From DATBAX01 sp963762965 (GTDB lineage: Bacteria; Acidobacteriota; Terriglobia; Terriglobales; Acidobacteriaceae): a stretch of DNA of 64,000 bases. How positions within the stretch are numbered: position 1 is the first letter of the stretch; every line of letters starts with the position of its first letter. Shown here in pieces: positions 16,822 through 26,507 of this stretch. The notes below the pieces were generated by a model, which did not search any database, had not been told where the DNA came from, and saw only the letters and a list, made by a program, of their open reading frames with translations. Where the stretch lies: the NCBI GenBank assembly GCA_963762965.1, contig CAVXME010000006.1:124001-188000 (forward strand), given 5' to 3'. A program made the position numbers and the translations under genes.

Positions 16822-19800
16822 TTAGAACAAGAACTTCAAAGCGAGCTGGAGAATGCGCGGACTGTGCGCCCCTGCCACGTAAAGGAATCCCAAGCTGTCG
16901 AGGGTGTTGGTGCCGGACCCGTTCGAGCTTGCTGCTGCTCCGGCCTGGCCGGCGAGCGGCAACCACTCGGTGTGGTTAAACACGTTGAAAGCCTCGGCCC
17001 GGAATTCAAAAGCCGTCTTCTCGGTCACGGCGAAGTGCTTGAAGAGCGCCATGTCGAAATTAAGCTGGTGGGGATTGCGGAGAAGGTTTCTGCCGGAATC
17101 GCCAAAAGTTAATCCCTGCGGGGCCGCGAATGCTGCTGGGTTGTAGATCAACGGCCCATACCCTTCCAGAGCGGTCGTGGAATCGTTCACCACCCCCTGC
17201 TTCGGGTTGCCAACGATATCCGCGTACGACGCGGACCCCAATCCGTTTCCAACCCCGGCATTGTCGGTTGGATTGAGCACGCTGAAGGGCGAACCGGTAT
17301 TAAAGGTTGTAATGCCGGAGTATTCCCAACCACCAAGGACATTTTTGGTCAGACCAGGATTCTTAAAGAACGGCAAATCCCATACGTATCCGAAATTGAG
17401 CACATGACGCTGATCGTAGTTTGAGCTTGCTCGTTGCGCCGCCGGATTGTAGGCGTCAGTAAAGCTGCCGTCGTAGCGATCAGAGGAATCGTCAATGGAA
17501 TGGCTATAGGTATAGGCAAAGTTCAGTTGCAAACCGCCCATACTGCGTCGTATCGCTACCTGCAGTGCGTTGTAATCCGAAGAGGCAGCGGGCTCAATGT
17601 AAGTGATATCGCCATAGCCCGGAAACGGCCGGAACAGATCCGGGTTTGTGCCGCAAGCGGCAACGCCCAAGTTTATTGCGGCTTGTCCGGTGATGGGTAC
17701 GCCACTGGGAGTTGTTGCGCCGGTGGGAACACCGTTTGCGTCAAACGTCGTGCCACAATCATTCGGGCCAATCGCTTCGCCCAGCTTATAGGGGTTCTGC
17801 GCAGCGGAGATCGGGTGCAATTGGTTGAGGTCGGTTTGCCGGGTTAGATGGGTCCCCTTGCTGCCCACGTACGAAACGGTGGCAACCGTGTTGCTGGCAA
17901 ACTCCTGTTGAACATCCAGATGCCACTGTTGCACATAAGGCCAAATCGCCTTAGCAGGAACAGCGACCGGAGCCAGAGGGAATTGTGGGGCAGCAGTGCC
18001 TCCGCCTATATTCGTGTAACCCACGATGTTGTTCTGCTGGGCTGCATAGGCCAAGGGGGGAGAGTTCTCCAGAGTTTCAGTCCCGGTTTCATTTCCGTTC
18101 CCATGTTCGTAAAACATTCCATACCCAGCCCGGATCGCAGTCTTGCCATTGCCTCTTGGGTCCCACGCAAATCCCATGCGCGGTGCGGGATTAAAGAGCT
18201 TGCCCTTCTGACAGCCGATGTATTGGCCCGGGCCGCCACACTGAACAATTCCGTTGGGTAAATTGGTTACGCTAATCGGCGCACTCGGATCCGAAACTCC
18301 GAGCCCACTCACACTTCCATCGCTGTTCACGGTTGTTAAGCCAGCCTTGTAGGCTGCGGGATCGAAGTTGTACGCCTGGTTCTCCTTTTCCCGATAGGTT
18401 CCGTAGAGGCTCAATCGCACGCCCAAATTCAATGTCAGACGGCTGGTCACGTGCCAGTCATCGTTGAAATAAGGCTCTACGATCTTGTAACGGTTGTAGT
18501 ACTTGAGGGTGGTGTTTTGCTGCCCGAATGAAGCAATGTTTCCCTGTAATAGATCAGCGAATGGGTTTCCGGTGGTTACGACCGCACTGCTGGGATCAAA
18601 AGTGATGTAACCCGGATAGGAGCCAGCCGAGAGTTCACCGCCGAACTCATTCTTTTGCGCGGCTTCTACGTATCCCCCAAATTGCAAATTGTGCGTGCCC
18701 ACAATCTTGGTTACGTTGTCTTTATAACTGTAGGACGGGTTGGAATTGTAAACGCCGTTCGGGATGTAGCCTGCGTCCTGCCCAAATCCTCCGTACGCTC
18801 CGCCGGGGTCATTGAGATCAAAGCCGGGCATCACGCCCATATCGGCGCCGGGGAAAATAGCTCCAAAAGTGGTGTCGGCCGGGCGCTTGTAATTTCCCGT
18901 GTCAATGAGCGTGATCTGGTCACTGGTATAGCTGGCAACAAATTCGTTCAGCAATGTGGGACTTAGATTTGAACTGAGACGCGCCACCATGCTCACACCG
19001 GGGCCCGTGAAGTTAGTCCCAATGGTGGGGAAACTTCCCGCATTTGTCCACAGCGGAACTGGCTGATATTGGAACCAGGAATCGTGAATATAGCGAAACG
19101 TGATGCGTTCTTTATCGGTCAGATTGTGATCCACACGGAAAAGTTCCTCGCGCCAGTTGGTGGGCTGCGAAACGTTCTCAAAGAAACGCCCGGCCTGACC
19201 CGGGACATTATTCTGCTGCGGAATCAACGCCAGCAACGACTGGACGTTGGGATCGCTGGCATTGAATGGGACCTGGTTCCCTGGAAAGAACTGGCCGGCC
19301 AGCGGATTCGGGGTCACGCCATCAGCGAGAAAGTTAGGTTCCACCGGGCAGTCTGCTGAATTACCGGTGGTTACATTCGGGCATTGATCGCTGAAATCTC
19401 CCCCACGTTCCGCGTTCGAAGGAACAATTGGATTGAAAGTGTAGGGTACGCGATCACGGCGCCACTCTTCTGACCAGAAGAAGAATGTTTTTTGGCGGTC
19501 CTTGTTGTAGATGCCAGGAATAATCACGGGGCCACCAATAGTGAAACCGAAATCATTCTTTTTGTATGGTGGCGTGGAATTCTGATTGAAACCAGCCGCG
19601 TTGAAGATATCGTTGCGGTTGAATTCGTAGGCATCGCCGTGAAAAGCGCTAGTCCCGGACTTGGTTTCCACTTCAATCGTTCCCGAACCGTTCTTGCCGT
19701 ACTGTGCGCCGTAGTTCGAAGTCAAAACCTTGACTTCTCCGATGGCATCAATACTGGGGGTCACGTTCAGCGTGTTGTTGCTGCCGTTATCCATGGTGTC

Positions 19801-20397
19801 GCCACCATCCATTTCCCAGTTGTTGTATTCGGTACGACCGCCATTGATGCTGAACGATGTGCTGGCGGTCACGCCAACGCCGCCTTCGTCAGTGCCGGTT
19901 TGATTGGTGACGCCCGGCACCAGGGTGATCAACTGCTTGAAGTCGCGACCATTCAACTGCAATTGCGTAATTTCCTTGCCACTGACCGTACCGCCCAGAT
20001 CGGAGGATTGGGTCTCGACTTGAGCAACCCCAGCACCCTCAACCGTCACCTCAGTGCTTTCCGCGCCGACTTGTAAAGACACGTCCAAACGAGCTTTCTC
20101 GCCGACGCGAAGGACCACGCCCTGGGCCTGATATTTTTTGAACCCTGGCGACGTAACAGTCACGTTGACCGCACCGATCTGCAAAGACCCGAAAATATAC
20201 TCGCCGCTTCCATTCGTCTTTGTAGTGAGGTTGACGCCGTGTTCCTTACTGGTCAGGGTCACTTGCGCGTTCGCGACAGCAGCCCCACTGGCGTCGGTGA
20301 CGGTGCCGGTAATCGAGGCGGTGTCCTGCGCGAATAGCGCGGCAGGCAAGCAGAGCCCAAACGTAAGGATGCACAAACACGCGAGACGGAATTTCAT
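16822..20397 (-). CDS. TonB-dependent receptor, Oar-like, with carboxypeptidase-regulatory-like domain
   Basis: 1191 residues from the ATG at 20397, which has a GGGGAG site just upstream and starts a signal peptide ending LFAQ. The frame is open further upstream, but that part has no receptor features. Residues about 25-110 form an Ig-like carboxypeptidase-regulatory domain (TASITGTVTDASGAAVANAQV), then a plug domain around SFSINGGRTEYNNWEMDGGD, then a long beta-barrel ending in Phe (LALKFLF), the usual outer-membrane signature. Such receptors are abundant in Acidobacteriota and take up oligosaccharides or other large ligands. A LacI regulator lies directly upstream on the same strand. Confidence 0.9.
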   Translation of the reverse strand: MKFRLACLCILTFGLCLPAALFAQDTASITGTVTDASGAAVANAQVTLTSKEHGVNLTTKTNGSGEYIFGSLQIGAVNVTVTSPGFKKYQAQGVVLRVGEKARLDVSLQVGAESTEVTVEGAGVAQVETQSSDLGGTVSGKEITQLQLNGRDFKQLITLVPGVTNQTGTDEGGVGVTASTSFSINGGRTEYNNWEMDGGDTMDNGSNNTLNVTPSIDAIGEVKVLTSNYGAQYGKNGSGTIEVETKSGTSAFHGDAYEFNRNDIFNAAGFNQNSTPPYKKNDFGFTIGGPVIIPGIYNKDRQKTFFFWSEEWRRDRVPYTFNPIVPSNAERGGDFSDQCPNVTTGNSADCPVEPNFLADGVTPNPLAGQFFPGNQVPFNASDPNVQSLLALIPQQNNVPGQAGRFFENVSQPTNWREELFRVDHNLTDKERITFRYIHDSWFQYQPVPLWTNAGSFPTIGTNFTGPGVSMVARLSSNLSPTLLNEFVASYTSDQITLIDTGNYKRPADTTFGAIFPGADMGVMPGFDLNDPGGAYGGFGQDAGYIPNGVYNSNPSYSYKDNVTKIVGTHNLQFGGYVEAAQKNEFGGELSAGSYPGYITFDPSSAVVTTGNPFADLLQGNIASFGQQNTTLKYYNRYKIVEPYFNDDWHVTSRLTLNLGVRLSLYGTYREKENQAYNFDPAAYKAGLTTVNSDGSVSGLGVSDPSAPISVTNLPNGIVQCGGPGQYIGCQKGKLFNPAPRMGFAWDPRGNGKTAIRAGYGMFYEHGNGNETGTETLENSPPLAYAAQQNNIVGYTNIGGGTAAPQFPLAPVAVPAKAIWPYVQQWHLDVQQEFASNTVATVSYVGSKGTHLTRQTDLNQLHPISAAQNPYKLGEAIGPNDCGTTFDANGVPTGATTPSGVPITGQAAINLGVAACGTNPDLFRPFPGYGDITYIEPAASSDYNALQVAIRRSMGGLQLNFAYTYSHSIDDSSDRYDGSFTDAYNPAAQRASSNYDQRHVLNFGYVWDLPFFKNPGLTKNVLGGWEYSGITTFNTGSPFSVLNPTDNAGVGNGLGSASYADIVGNPKQGVVNDSTTALEGYGPLIYNPAAFAAPQGLTFGDSGRNLLRNPHQLNFDMALFKHFAVTEKTAFEFRAEAFNVFNHTEWLPLAGQAGAAASSNGSGTNTLDSLGFLYVAGAHSPRILQLALKFLF

Positions 20398-20481
20398 GGT
20401 AACTCCCCGGTTATTAGATGTGTACGGACGAGACCTACAGCGAGCCCAATTTCGGTGACGGTAGTCTATCATGAAAGCATT

Positions 20482-20526
20482 TATTAAAACGTATGAATAG
20501 TGCTTTATACCCAGTTTTGTTGTCAA
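20482..20526 (-). promoter_or_regulatory. Candidate promoter and LacI-type operator of the TonB receptor
   Basis: On the minus strand a perfect -35 hexamer TTGACA lies at 20521-20526; the best -10 (CACTAT, 18-bp spacing) is weak. Downstream at 20484-20497 the sequence TTAAAACGTATGAA is a 5-of-7 palindrome around a central CG, the layout of LacI-family operators. AAAGCA/TGCTTT arms flank it. Confidence 0.4.
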
Positions 20527-20569
20527 GGAAAAAGGTGGTTTGGGGGGCTTGCTCGTCTCAATCACTGGG

Positions 20570-21616
20570 TCACACCACGCTTCGGGTGGATTCACGCACG
20601 GCCAGTTCCGGGGCCATCTTGCGATGCACGGCGGAAACTTCCCGCTTTTCCAATATCGCATTGATTCCATCCACCATAATGCTCACCGCCATGGCGCCCA
20701 TGGCCTCCATGGGCTGGCGCACGGTGGTCAGCGATGGCGTGTATAACGTGGAAGCGGCAATATCGTCGAAGCCGATGACCGAGCAATGTTCCGGAACCCG
20801 AAGACCGGACTTCGCCAGGGCGCGTATTGCTCCAAAAGCGGTCATGTCATCAAATGCCATCAAGGCGGTAAAAGGGCGCCTTCGCTTGAGTAATTCCTCG
20901 GTTAATTTGTATCCGGCCTCAAAACTTGAAATTGGCTCCCGTGATTCTGGCAGGTCCAGTACCAGTTGGGAGTCCAGTTCCAGTCCACTGGCTTTCGCGA
21001 AGGACCGGATTCCCTTCCAGCGAGGGGCGCTGTCGCCCAGGGTCTTGGGGCCGCGGATGACGGCGATCTTGCGATGTCCCAACCGGTAAAGATGCTCGAG
21101 CGCGGAATAGGCCCCGAGTTCGTTGTCCACGATCACGGAACTGATGGAATCGGTGCGCAGTTCCTGGCCGATCATGACCGTGGGAATGCTGCTCTTCTCC
21201 AGATCGGCGAGAACATCGATGTTCACAAATAGCCAGTTAGCCAGCACGATGAGGCCCTCGACCCGCCGGTCCAGCAACATTTCCAGATAGCGCTCAAAGC
21301 GGCCACGTTCATTGTGGACATCGGTGAGAATGGGAAGATACGAAGATTGATAGAGAGAATTCTCAATCCCGCGCAGGACCAGAGTGCAGTAAGGGTCCGT
21401 CATATCCAGGACCATGACCCCCACGGTGGAACTGCGTTTGCTGCGCAGCGAGCGGGCAAAAAGATTGGGGCGATAACCCAACTTCTTGGCCGCCTTCTCA
21501 ATTCGCTTCTTGGTCGCGGCCGGAATATAACGCGCCAGTGGAGCGTTGTTCAAAACAATAGAGACCGTGGTGGACGAAAAACCACTTTCCTTGGCTACAT
21601 CTCGAATCGTGACCAT
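20570..21616 (-). CDS. LacI family transcriptional regulator
   Basis: 348 residues beginning MVTIRDVAKESGFSSTTVSI, the canonical LacI DNA-binding head; hinge-helix region about 48-60; the rest is a periplasmic-binding-like sensor domain (VGVMVLDMTDPYC to the C-terminus). The ATG at 21616 has an AAAGG site 4 bases upstream; in-frame ATGs at 21628 and 21646 are possible. LacI regulators bind sugars or nucleotides and control uptake genes; the adjacent TonB receptor in the same direction is the obvious target. Confidence 0.9.
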   Translation of the reverse strand: MVTIRDVAKESGFSSTTVSIVLNNAPLARYIPAATKKRIEKAAKKLGYRPNLFARSLRSKRSSTVGVMVLDMTDPYCTLVLRGIENSLYQSSYLPILTDVHNERGRFERYLEMLLDRRVEGLIVLANWLFVNIDVLADLEKSSIPTVMIGQELRTDSISSVIVDNELGAYSALEHLYRLGHRKIAVIRGPKTLGDSAPRWKGIRSFAKASGLELDSQLVLDLPESREPISSFEAGYKLTEELLKRRRPFTALMAFDDMTAFGAIRALAKSGLRVPEHCSVIGFDDIAASTLYTPSLTTVRQPMEAMGAMAVSIMVDGINAILEKREVSAVHRKMAPELAVRESTRSVV

Positions 21617-21771
21617 CGAACCTTTCATGATCCAATCAGCTTTCAAATTCTACGGAAGAGCGCGGGAGCATTGAGAACGCCGCTAAAATGCCTGGTGGTT
21701 CCATTGCCGCTAGCCAGGTCTGCTTGAATTCGGGCTGACGCTGGCGGACACTACAGCAGGAGTTTAACCCG

Positions 21772-22995
21772 GTGTCAAGCCCGTCCATGCGATCCAGATA
21801 CCCTCTTCGATTCCTGCTTGCGCTACTTTTCTGGTGTGGCGGGGCCTTCTTCACGCTGTCGGCTCAGGGGCCGCGGGACTCCCCAGTTTCGCAGAATCCT
21901 GGTCCGCAACAATTATTCGAGCAGGGTGAAACGGCGTTGCGGGCTGGCAATTTGGAGCAAGCCGAGCGCTCATTCCGCGCCGTGCTCGCCATCGACCCGC
22001 AAGTGGCTGGCGCTTACGCCAACCTGGGCGTGATTGAAATGCGCCGGAAGCACTGGCAGCGCGCGCTTGAAAATCTGAACCAGGCCGCCCGCCTGGCGCC
22101 GCAGGTGTCGGGAATCCGGCTTAATATTGGATTGGCTTATTACCGGCAGGGCAATTACCAGGCCGCCATCCTGCCTTTCGAATCGGCGGTGCGCGATGCG
22201 CCGGACTCGCTCCAAGCTCGCTACTTATTGGGGCTGTGCTACTTCTTCAACGAGCGCTATGCTGATGCCGCCAACACGCTTGAACCGCTGTGGCCGCAAG
22301 AATCAAATGAGATGAATTATCTATACGTGCTGGGGATCGCGGCCAACAAAGCCCAGCGCCCGGAGCTGGAGCAACGGGCTCTGGGCAGGCTGGTCGAGAC
22401 CGGCCAGAATTCGTCCGAATATCATTTGCTCATGGGAAAAGCCCACTTGAATCGGGAAGAGTATGACGACGCGATCAGTGAGCTCGAACTCGCAGCCAAG
22501 ACCTCTCCCAAACTGCCCTTTGTACATTTCGAATTGGGCCTGGCCTACATGAAGAAGCAGGACTTTGATCGGGCGAGAACAGAATTTCTGGCGGATGTCG
22601 CGATTGAGCCCGATCTGGCATACGACTATGACCAGTTGGGCTTGATCGATTATCTCCAGCAAAAAGATGATGCCGCCGTTAAGAACCTGCGCATGGCATT
22701 GCGTCTCGATCCCCGGCTGGCCAGCTCCCACTTCAATCTGGCGCGCGCTTACCAGCGTCGAGGCAACTACGCGCAAGCGCTAACCGAGATCGACGCCGCC
22801 GGTAAGCTCGACACCGGCAGCTTCAGCATTCACTATGTGCGGGGGCAAGTGCTGCGAAGTTTGGGACGTAGCGAGGAAGCTCTAGCTGAGATGCGCACAT
22901 ACACTCAACTGTCGAACCAGGCCCGCGAAAAGCGGCAGCAGGAACTCGAGACCGGGCCAACACCTAATCCTGAAATTACTGGAGATCCGAAATAA
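21772..22995 (+). CDS. Secreted tetratricopeptide repeat protein
   Basis: 407 residues with an N-terminal signal peptide (cleavage near LSAQG, residue about 32) and roughly nine TPR units, first at ALRAGNLEQAERSFRAVLAIDP and then at 34-residue steps to the C-terminus. TPR arrays are protein-interaction scaffolds; the partner is unknown. The GTG at 21772 has AGGAG 8 bases upstream; ATG at 21787 is an alternative. It is divergent from the LacI gene. Confidence 0.8.
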   Translation: MSSPSMRSRYPLRFLLALLFWCGGAFFTLSAQGPRDSPVSQNPGPQQLFEQGETALRAGNLEQAERSFRAVLAIDPQVAGAYANLGVIEMRRKHWQRALENLNQAARLAPQVSGIRLNIGLAYYRQGNYQAAILPFESAVRDAPDSLQARYLLGLCYFFNERYADAANTLEPLWPQESNEMNYLYVLGIAANKAQRPELEQRALGRLVETGQNSSEYHLLMGKAHLNREEYDDAISELELAAKTSPKLPFVHFELGLAYMKKQDFDRARTEFLADVAIEPDLAYDYDQLGLIDYLQQKDDAAVKNLRMALRLDPRLASSHFNLARAYQRRGNYAQALTEIDAAGKLDTGSFSIHYVRGQVLRSLGRSEEALAEMRTYTQLSNQAREKRQQELETGPTPNPEITGDPK

Positions 22996-23104
22996 CGGTT
23001 CTGTTTTTGGTAAACTTGCGCACACCACAGGGGCTGCAACTGGAGTCCTCGACTCGTCGAGCTTAATCCGATAAAAACGGCATTACGTGTTGGAGAATAT
23101 CGTT

Positions 23105-24706
23105 ATGAAAAGCCCAATGAGAATCATAGTCATCATCGTCATTGTGTTGATCGTTATCGTGGTCGCGGTTCCCTTATTCGTGGATGTCAACGCCTTCCGG
23201 CCCAAGATTGAGTCAGAGCTTTCCACGGCGCTGGGACGACAGGTCAGTGTGGGCAACCTTCATCTTTCCATTCTTTCGGGAAGCGTTTCCGCGGACGATC
23301 TGGCCATCGGCGACGACCCGGCGTTCAGCAAGGACCCGTTTATCCGCGCTAAGGAGTTAAAGGTAGGCGTGGAAATCATGCCGCTGATTTTTTCGAAAGC
23401 GCTGCACGTGACCAACATAACTCTGAATGAGCCGCAGGTTTCGTTGGTCCGGCTGGCGTCAGGAAAGTGGAATTTCTCCAGCCTGGGCACATCGGAGGCA
23501 AAGGCCAAGAATCCGGCTCCCGTGGCCACAACTGCGTCCTCAAACTCAGATCTTTCCGTCGGTAAACTTTCCATCAAGAATGGGCGCGTCTCGGTGAGTG
23601 AACCGCCGGCGAAAACCCATGTCTATGACAAGGTGGACATCGCGGTGCAGAACTTTTCTTTTACCTCGGAATTTCCCTTTAGCCTGTCGGCCAGTCTGCC
23701 AGGAGGCGGATCGCTGACGCTTGATGGCAAGGCCGGGCCCATCGATTCCACCGACGCCGCGGCGACGCCACTCGACGCCAAAATCAAGGTGAAGCAGCTG
23801 GATTTAGCGGCTTCCGGGTTCGTGGACGCTTCTACAGGTGTTGCCGGTTTAGCCGATTTTGAAGGAACGGTCAGTTCCAACGGCAAACAGCTGCACAGCA
23901 GCGGAACGGCAACCGCCAGCAAGCTCAAACTCTCCACCAAAGGGTCTCCGGCGGGACGGGACGTGGAAGTTAAGTATGCCATCGAACATGATCTGGAAAA
24001 GCAAGGCGGATCGCTTACCAAAGGCGATGTCAGCATTGGAAAAGCTTTGGCACAACTGACCGGAACTTACCAGCTCCACGGCGAATCGGCGAACCTAGCC
24101 ATGAAGCTGAGCGCTCAGGGAATGCCGGTGGATGATCTGGTAGCCATGTTGCCGGCGCTGGGTGTGATTTTGCCTTCGGGGTCTTCGCTCAAAGGTGGCA
24201 CGCTTTCAACCACGCTGGACATTAGCGGACCGACCGACAAACTGGTCATCGTCGGCCCGGTCAAGCTCTCCGACACCAAGCTGGAAGGTTTCAATATGGC
24301 GTCCAAGATGTCGGCAGTTTCCGCATTGACGGGAACGAAGTCGGAGCCGGATACATCCATCCAGAACCTGAGCACCGATGCCCGGGTGGCGCCAGAGGGC
24401 ATCAGTACCAGCAATCTGAATCTCACGGTGCCTGCAATCGGGGTCATTACCGGAAATGGAACGATCAGTCCGGCCGGCGCTCTGAACTACAAGATGAACG
24501 CCAGCCTGAGTGGTGGTATTGGCGGTGGATTAACGCAGCTGGCGGGGATGGGCAACAAGGGCGGCCTCCCATTCCTGATTGAGGGGACAACATCCGATCC
24601 GAAATTCGTGCCCGATGTTAAGGGCATGGTGGCCAACCCGTTAAAATCCGGGGATGCTGCGGTCAAGGGACTAACTGGATTGTTCGGGAAGAAAAAAACC
24701 AAGTAG
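23105..24706 (+). CDS. AsmA-family inner-membrane-anchored protein
   Basis: 533 residues. A single N-terminal membrane helix (IIVIIVIVLIVIVVAVPLFV, about 7-26) is followed by the AsmA opening (DVNAFRPKIESELSTALGRQV) and long repeated beta-strand segments with Ser/Gly-rich stretches. AsmA-like proteins are proposed to move or organise lipids between the inner and outer membranes. The ATG at 23105 was preferred over GTG 23087 because GGAG sits 9 bases before it. Confidence 0.8.
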   Translation: MKSPMRIIVIIVIVLIVIVVAVPLFVDVNAFRPKIESELSTALGRQVSVGNLHLSILSGSVSADDLAIGDDPAFSKDPFIRAKELKVGVEIMPLIFSKALHVTNITLNEPQVSLVRLASGKWNFSSLGTSEAKAKNPAPVATTASSNSDLSVGKLSIKNGRVSVSEPPAKTHVYDKVDIAVQNFSFTSEFPFSLSASLPGGGSLTLDGKAGPIDSTDAAATPLDAKIKVKQLDLAASGFVDASTGVAGLADFEGTVSSNGKQLHSSGTATASKLKLSTKGSPAGRDVEVKYAIEHDLEKQGGSLTKGDVSIGKALAQLTGTYQLHGESANLAMKLSAQGMPVDDLVAMLPALGVILPSGSSLKGGTLSTTLDISGPTDKLVIVGPVKLSDTKLEGFNMASKMSAVSALTGTKSEPDTSIQNLSTDARVAPEGISTSNLNLTVPAIGVITGNGTISPAGALNYKMNASLSGGIGGGLTQLAGMGNKGGLPFLIEGTTSDPKFVPDVKGMVANPLKSGDAAVKGLTGLFGKKKTK

Positions 24707-24713
24707 CAATAAG

Positions 24714-26474
24714 CTAGGGCTGAAGTTTCAGGAATGCGACTCCATACCCGTTAAGTGTGATCTGGACCGGAGAGACAGGTGTGATGGTGGCAAGTGTCGG
24801 CCCCGTCGTCACATTCGTATTCGCATCAATCGTGAGCAGGCTTCCACTGGAAAAAGTGCCCAGCGCACTCACGTCAACCGAGACAGTTCGAGGCACGCCT
24901 GGCCCATTATTATCCGTGGAGTTTGCGATCGCGTAATCGTCCACCATCACCACCACGCTGTTGTCGGCATTACGAACCGGGAGAATCTCGATGTCCGCAT
25001 TGTCGGTGCTGCTGAATTGCAAAAGTTTTGCTCCCGCTGTCGTCGGAAACATGTGCTCCAGCCAGTAATCCACCCAATAGCTCAGGCGATAATTACCGTT
25101 GGAATCGTCCAGTTCGCCGTATTGTGCATCTCCGGCAAAGACCCATTGATACAAACCCTGTGCGCCGGCCTTGCCGACCTGGGAAAACATCAGCGGACGC
25201 CAGGCCGCGAAGAAAGCACTTGAACCGCGGGTATCGGTTACAAACACCTGGCCTGGGTTGCACGTGCTCATGCCATTGCTACCCGCAAAATCCGCGTTCA
25301 CGTTATTTTCCGTGATCCAGACCGGAACGTTGGCCAGCGCGGAATTCTTTTTCAATTCCGAATAAATGTAGGTCACGCCGCTGGCAAAGCCTGGGATCGT
25401 GGCCATTACCTGCTGATCGGCGTCCTTCTGATTGCAACTGGAGTAAAAATGGGTCGCAAGAACGTCTACCTGCGCGGTGACATTGTTGACGAAGGTAGGC
25501 ATGTAGTTCTGTTCCCAATTGTTGTAACCATCAGAAAGTTCCACGGCCACAAATTTGATGCTGGAATCCGCCGCTTGCATGGCCGGCACCGTGGTGTTGT
25601 AAAGCTGGACGTACTGCGAGTTGGTGAGCCCATTGATGTTGGGCTCGTTGAAAACCCCCCAGTACGTAATCGGCGTAAGAGGACTGTGGACATGGGTCAC
25701 GCCACCGGAATCCACAAAGCCCGTGGTGGTGTTGTAGTACAAGACAACATCCGCGGCGTAGCTGGCGAAATCAGAGAAATCGGCTGGGATGATGTGGCCG
25801 TTGCTGTCGTCCATCCAGGGCGGAGCGGTTGCCAGTTGCAGTTCTGGACTATTGTCGTTAGTGCCGATCACTGGATTCAGAATGTTATCCAATGTGGAAA
25901 AATCCCAGGTTTTATTGGCCTTTTGTGGCACTCCCTGCGAAACCGGCTGCAACCGGATGTGCTGAGATCCGAGGTTGTTGAGGGGAGTGGTTGCCGTCGG
26001 AAAATTGGTGAAGAAGGTATCGTCCCACTCGGCGGGCTGAAACGAAGTGGACATGGCAACGCTGAACGGAGTGGTTTCCGTACTGGCGATTTGCGCCGTA
26101 ACTCCAATCGTCAGGCTTAGATTCGCGGAACCGGAAACCACACTGTCGCTGGCCAGAACAATTAATGGATAACTACCGGCACCCGCCGTTCCGGGATCAA
26201 TGCTTATGCTGCCGCTAGTGCCACTTCCGGGAGATGTGATCTGAACGGTCGCGCCACTGGGCAGACCACTGAGCGCGAGCGTGACGTCGCCCGATGTAGC
26301 GACACGACTGATGGTGACGTTGTCGGTCACCGCCGACTGGCTCTGAAATGCCGTGACTGATGAATTGGAAAGCGCCACCGAAATGCTCGGGGGAGTTCCC
26401 ATGCTGCCACTACCGCCGCAGCCCGCAGCGAGCCCGAGCAGGAGGAAGATCACGCCGCTCTTGATAGTTTTCAT
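24714..26474 (-). CDS. Lipoprotein glycoside hydrolase, clan GH-A-like (GH39-type)
   Basis: 586 residues from the ATG at 26474 (a TTG three codons earlier is less likely). Signal peptide with lipobox LAAGC, lipidated Cys at 19, then a Ser/Gly-rich Ig-like region to about 130 and a TIM-barrel-like catalytic part. WGVFNEPN contains the presumed acid/base Glu at about 277, and VWITENN the presumed nucleophile Glu at about 389, spaced as in clan GH-A families. A C-terminal beta domain closes the protein. The exact family is unsure. It ends 7 bases from the convergent AsmA gene. Confidence 0.7.
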   Translation of the reverse strand: MKTIKSGVIFLLLGLAAGCGGSGSMGTPPSISVALSNSSVTAFQSQSAVTDNVTISRVATSGDVTLALSGLPSGATVQITSPGSGTSGSISIDPGTAGAGSYPLIVLASDSVVSGSANLSLTIGVTAQIASTETTPFSVAMSTSFQPAEWDDTFFTNFPTATTPLNNLGSQHIRLQPVSQGVPQKANKTWDFSTLDNILNPVIGTNDNSPELQLATAPPWMDDSNGHIIPADFSDFASYAADVVLYYNTTTGFVDSGGVTHVHSPLTPITYWGVFNEPNINGLTNSQYVQLYNTTVPAMQAADSSIKFVAVELSDGYNNWEQNYMPTFVNNVTAQVDVLATHFYSSCNQKDADQQVMATIPGFASGVTYIYSELKKNSALANVPVWITENNVNADFAGSNGMSTCNPGQVFVTDTRGSSAFFAAWRPLMFSQVGKAGAQGLYQWVFAGDAQYGELDDSNGNYRLSYWVDYWLEHMFPTTAGAKLLQFSSTDNADIEILPVRNADNSVVVMVDDYAIANSTDNNGPGVPRTVSVDVSALGTFSSGSLLTIDANTNVTTGPTLATITPVSPVQITLNGYGVAFLKLQP

Positions 26475-26507
26475 AAACCGCAATGTTACGACTCGGACGA
26501 CATCGAA

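Noticed and set aside
20398..20670. 91-residue N-terminal extension of the TonB receptor frame
   Set aside because: It precedes a clear signal peptide and has no receptor features; it also overlaps the LacI gene end.
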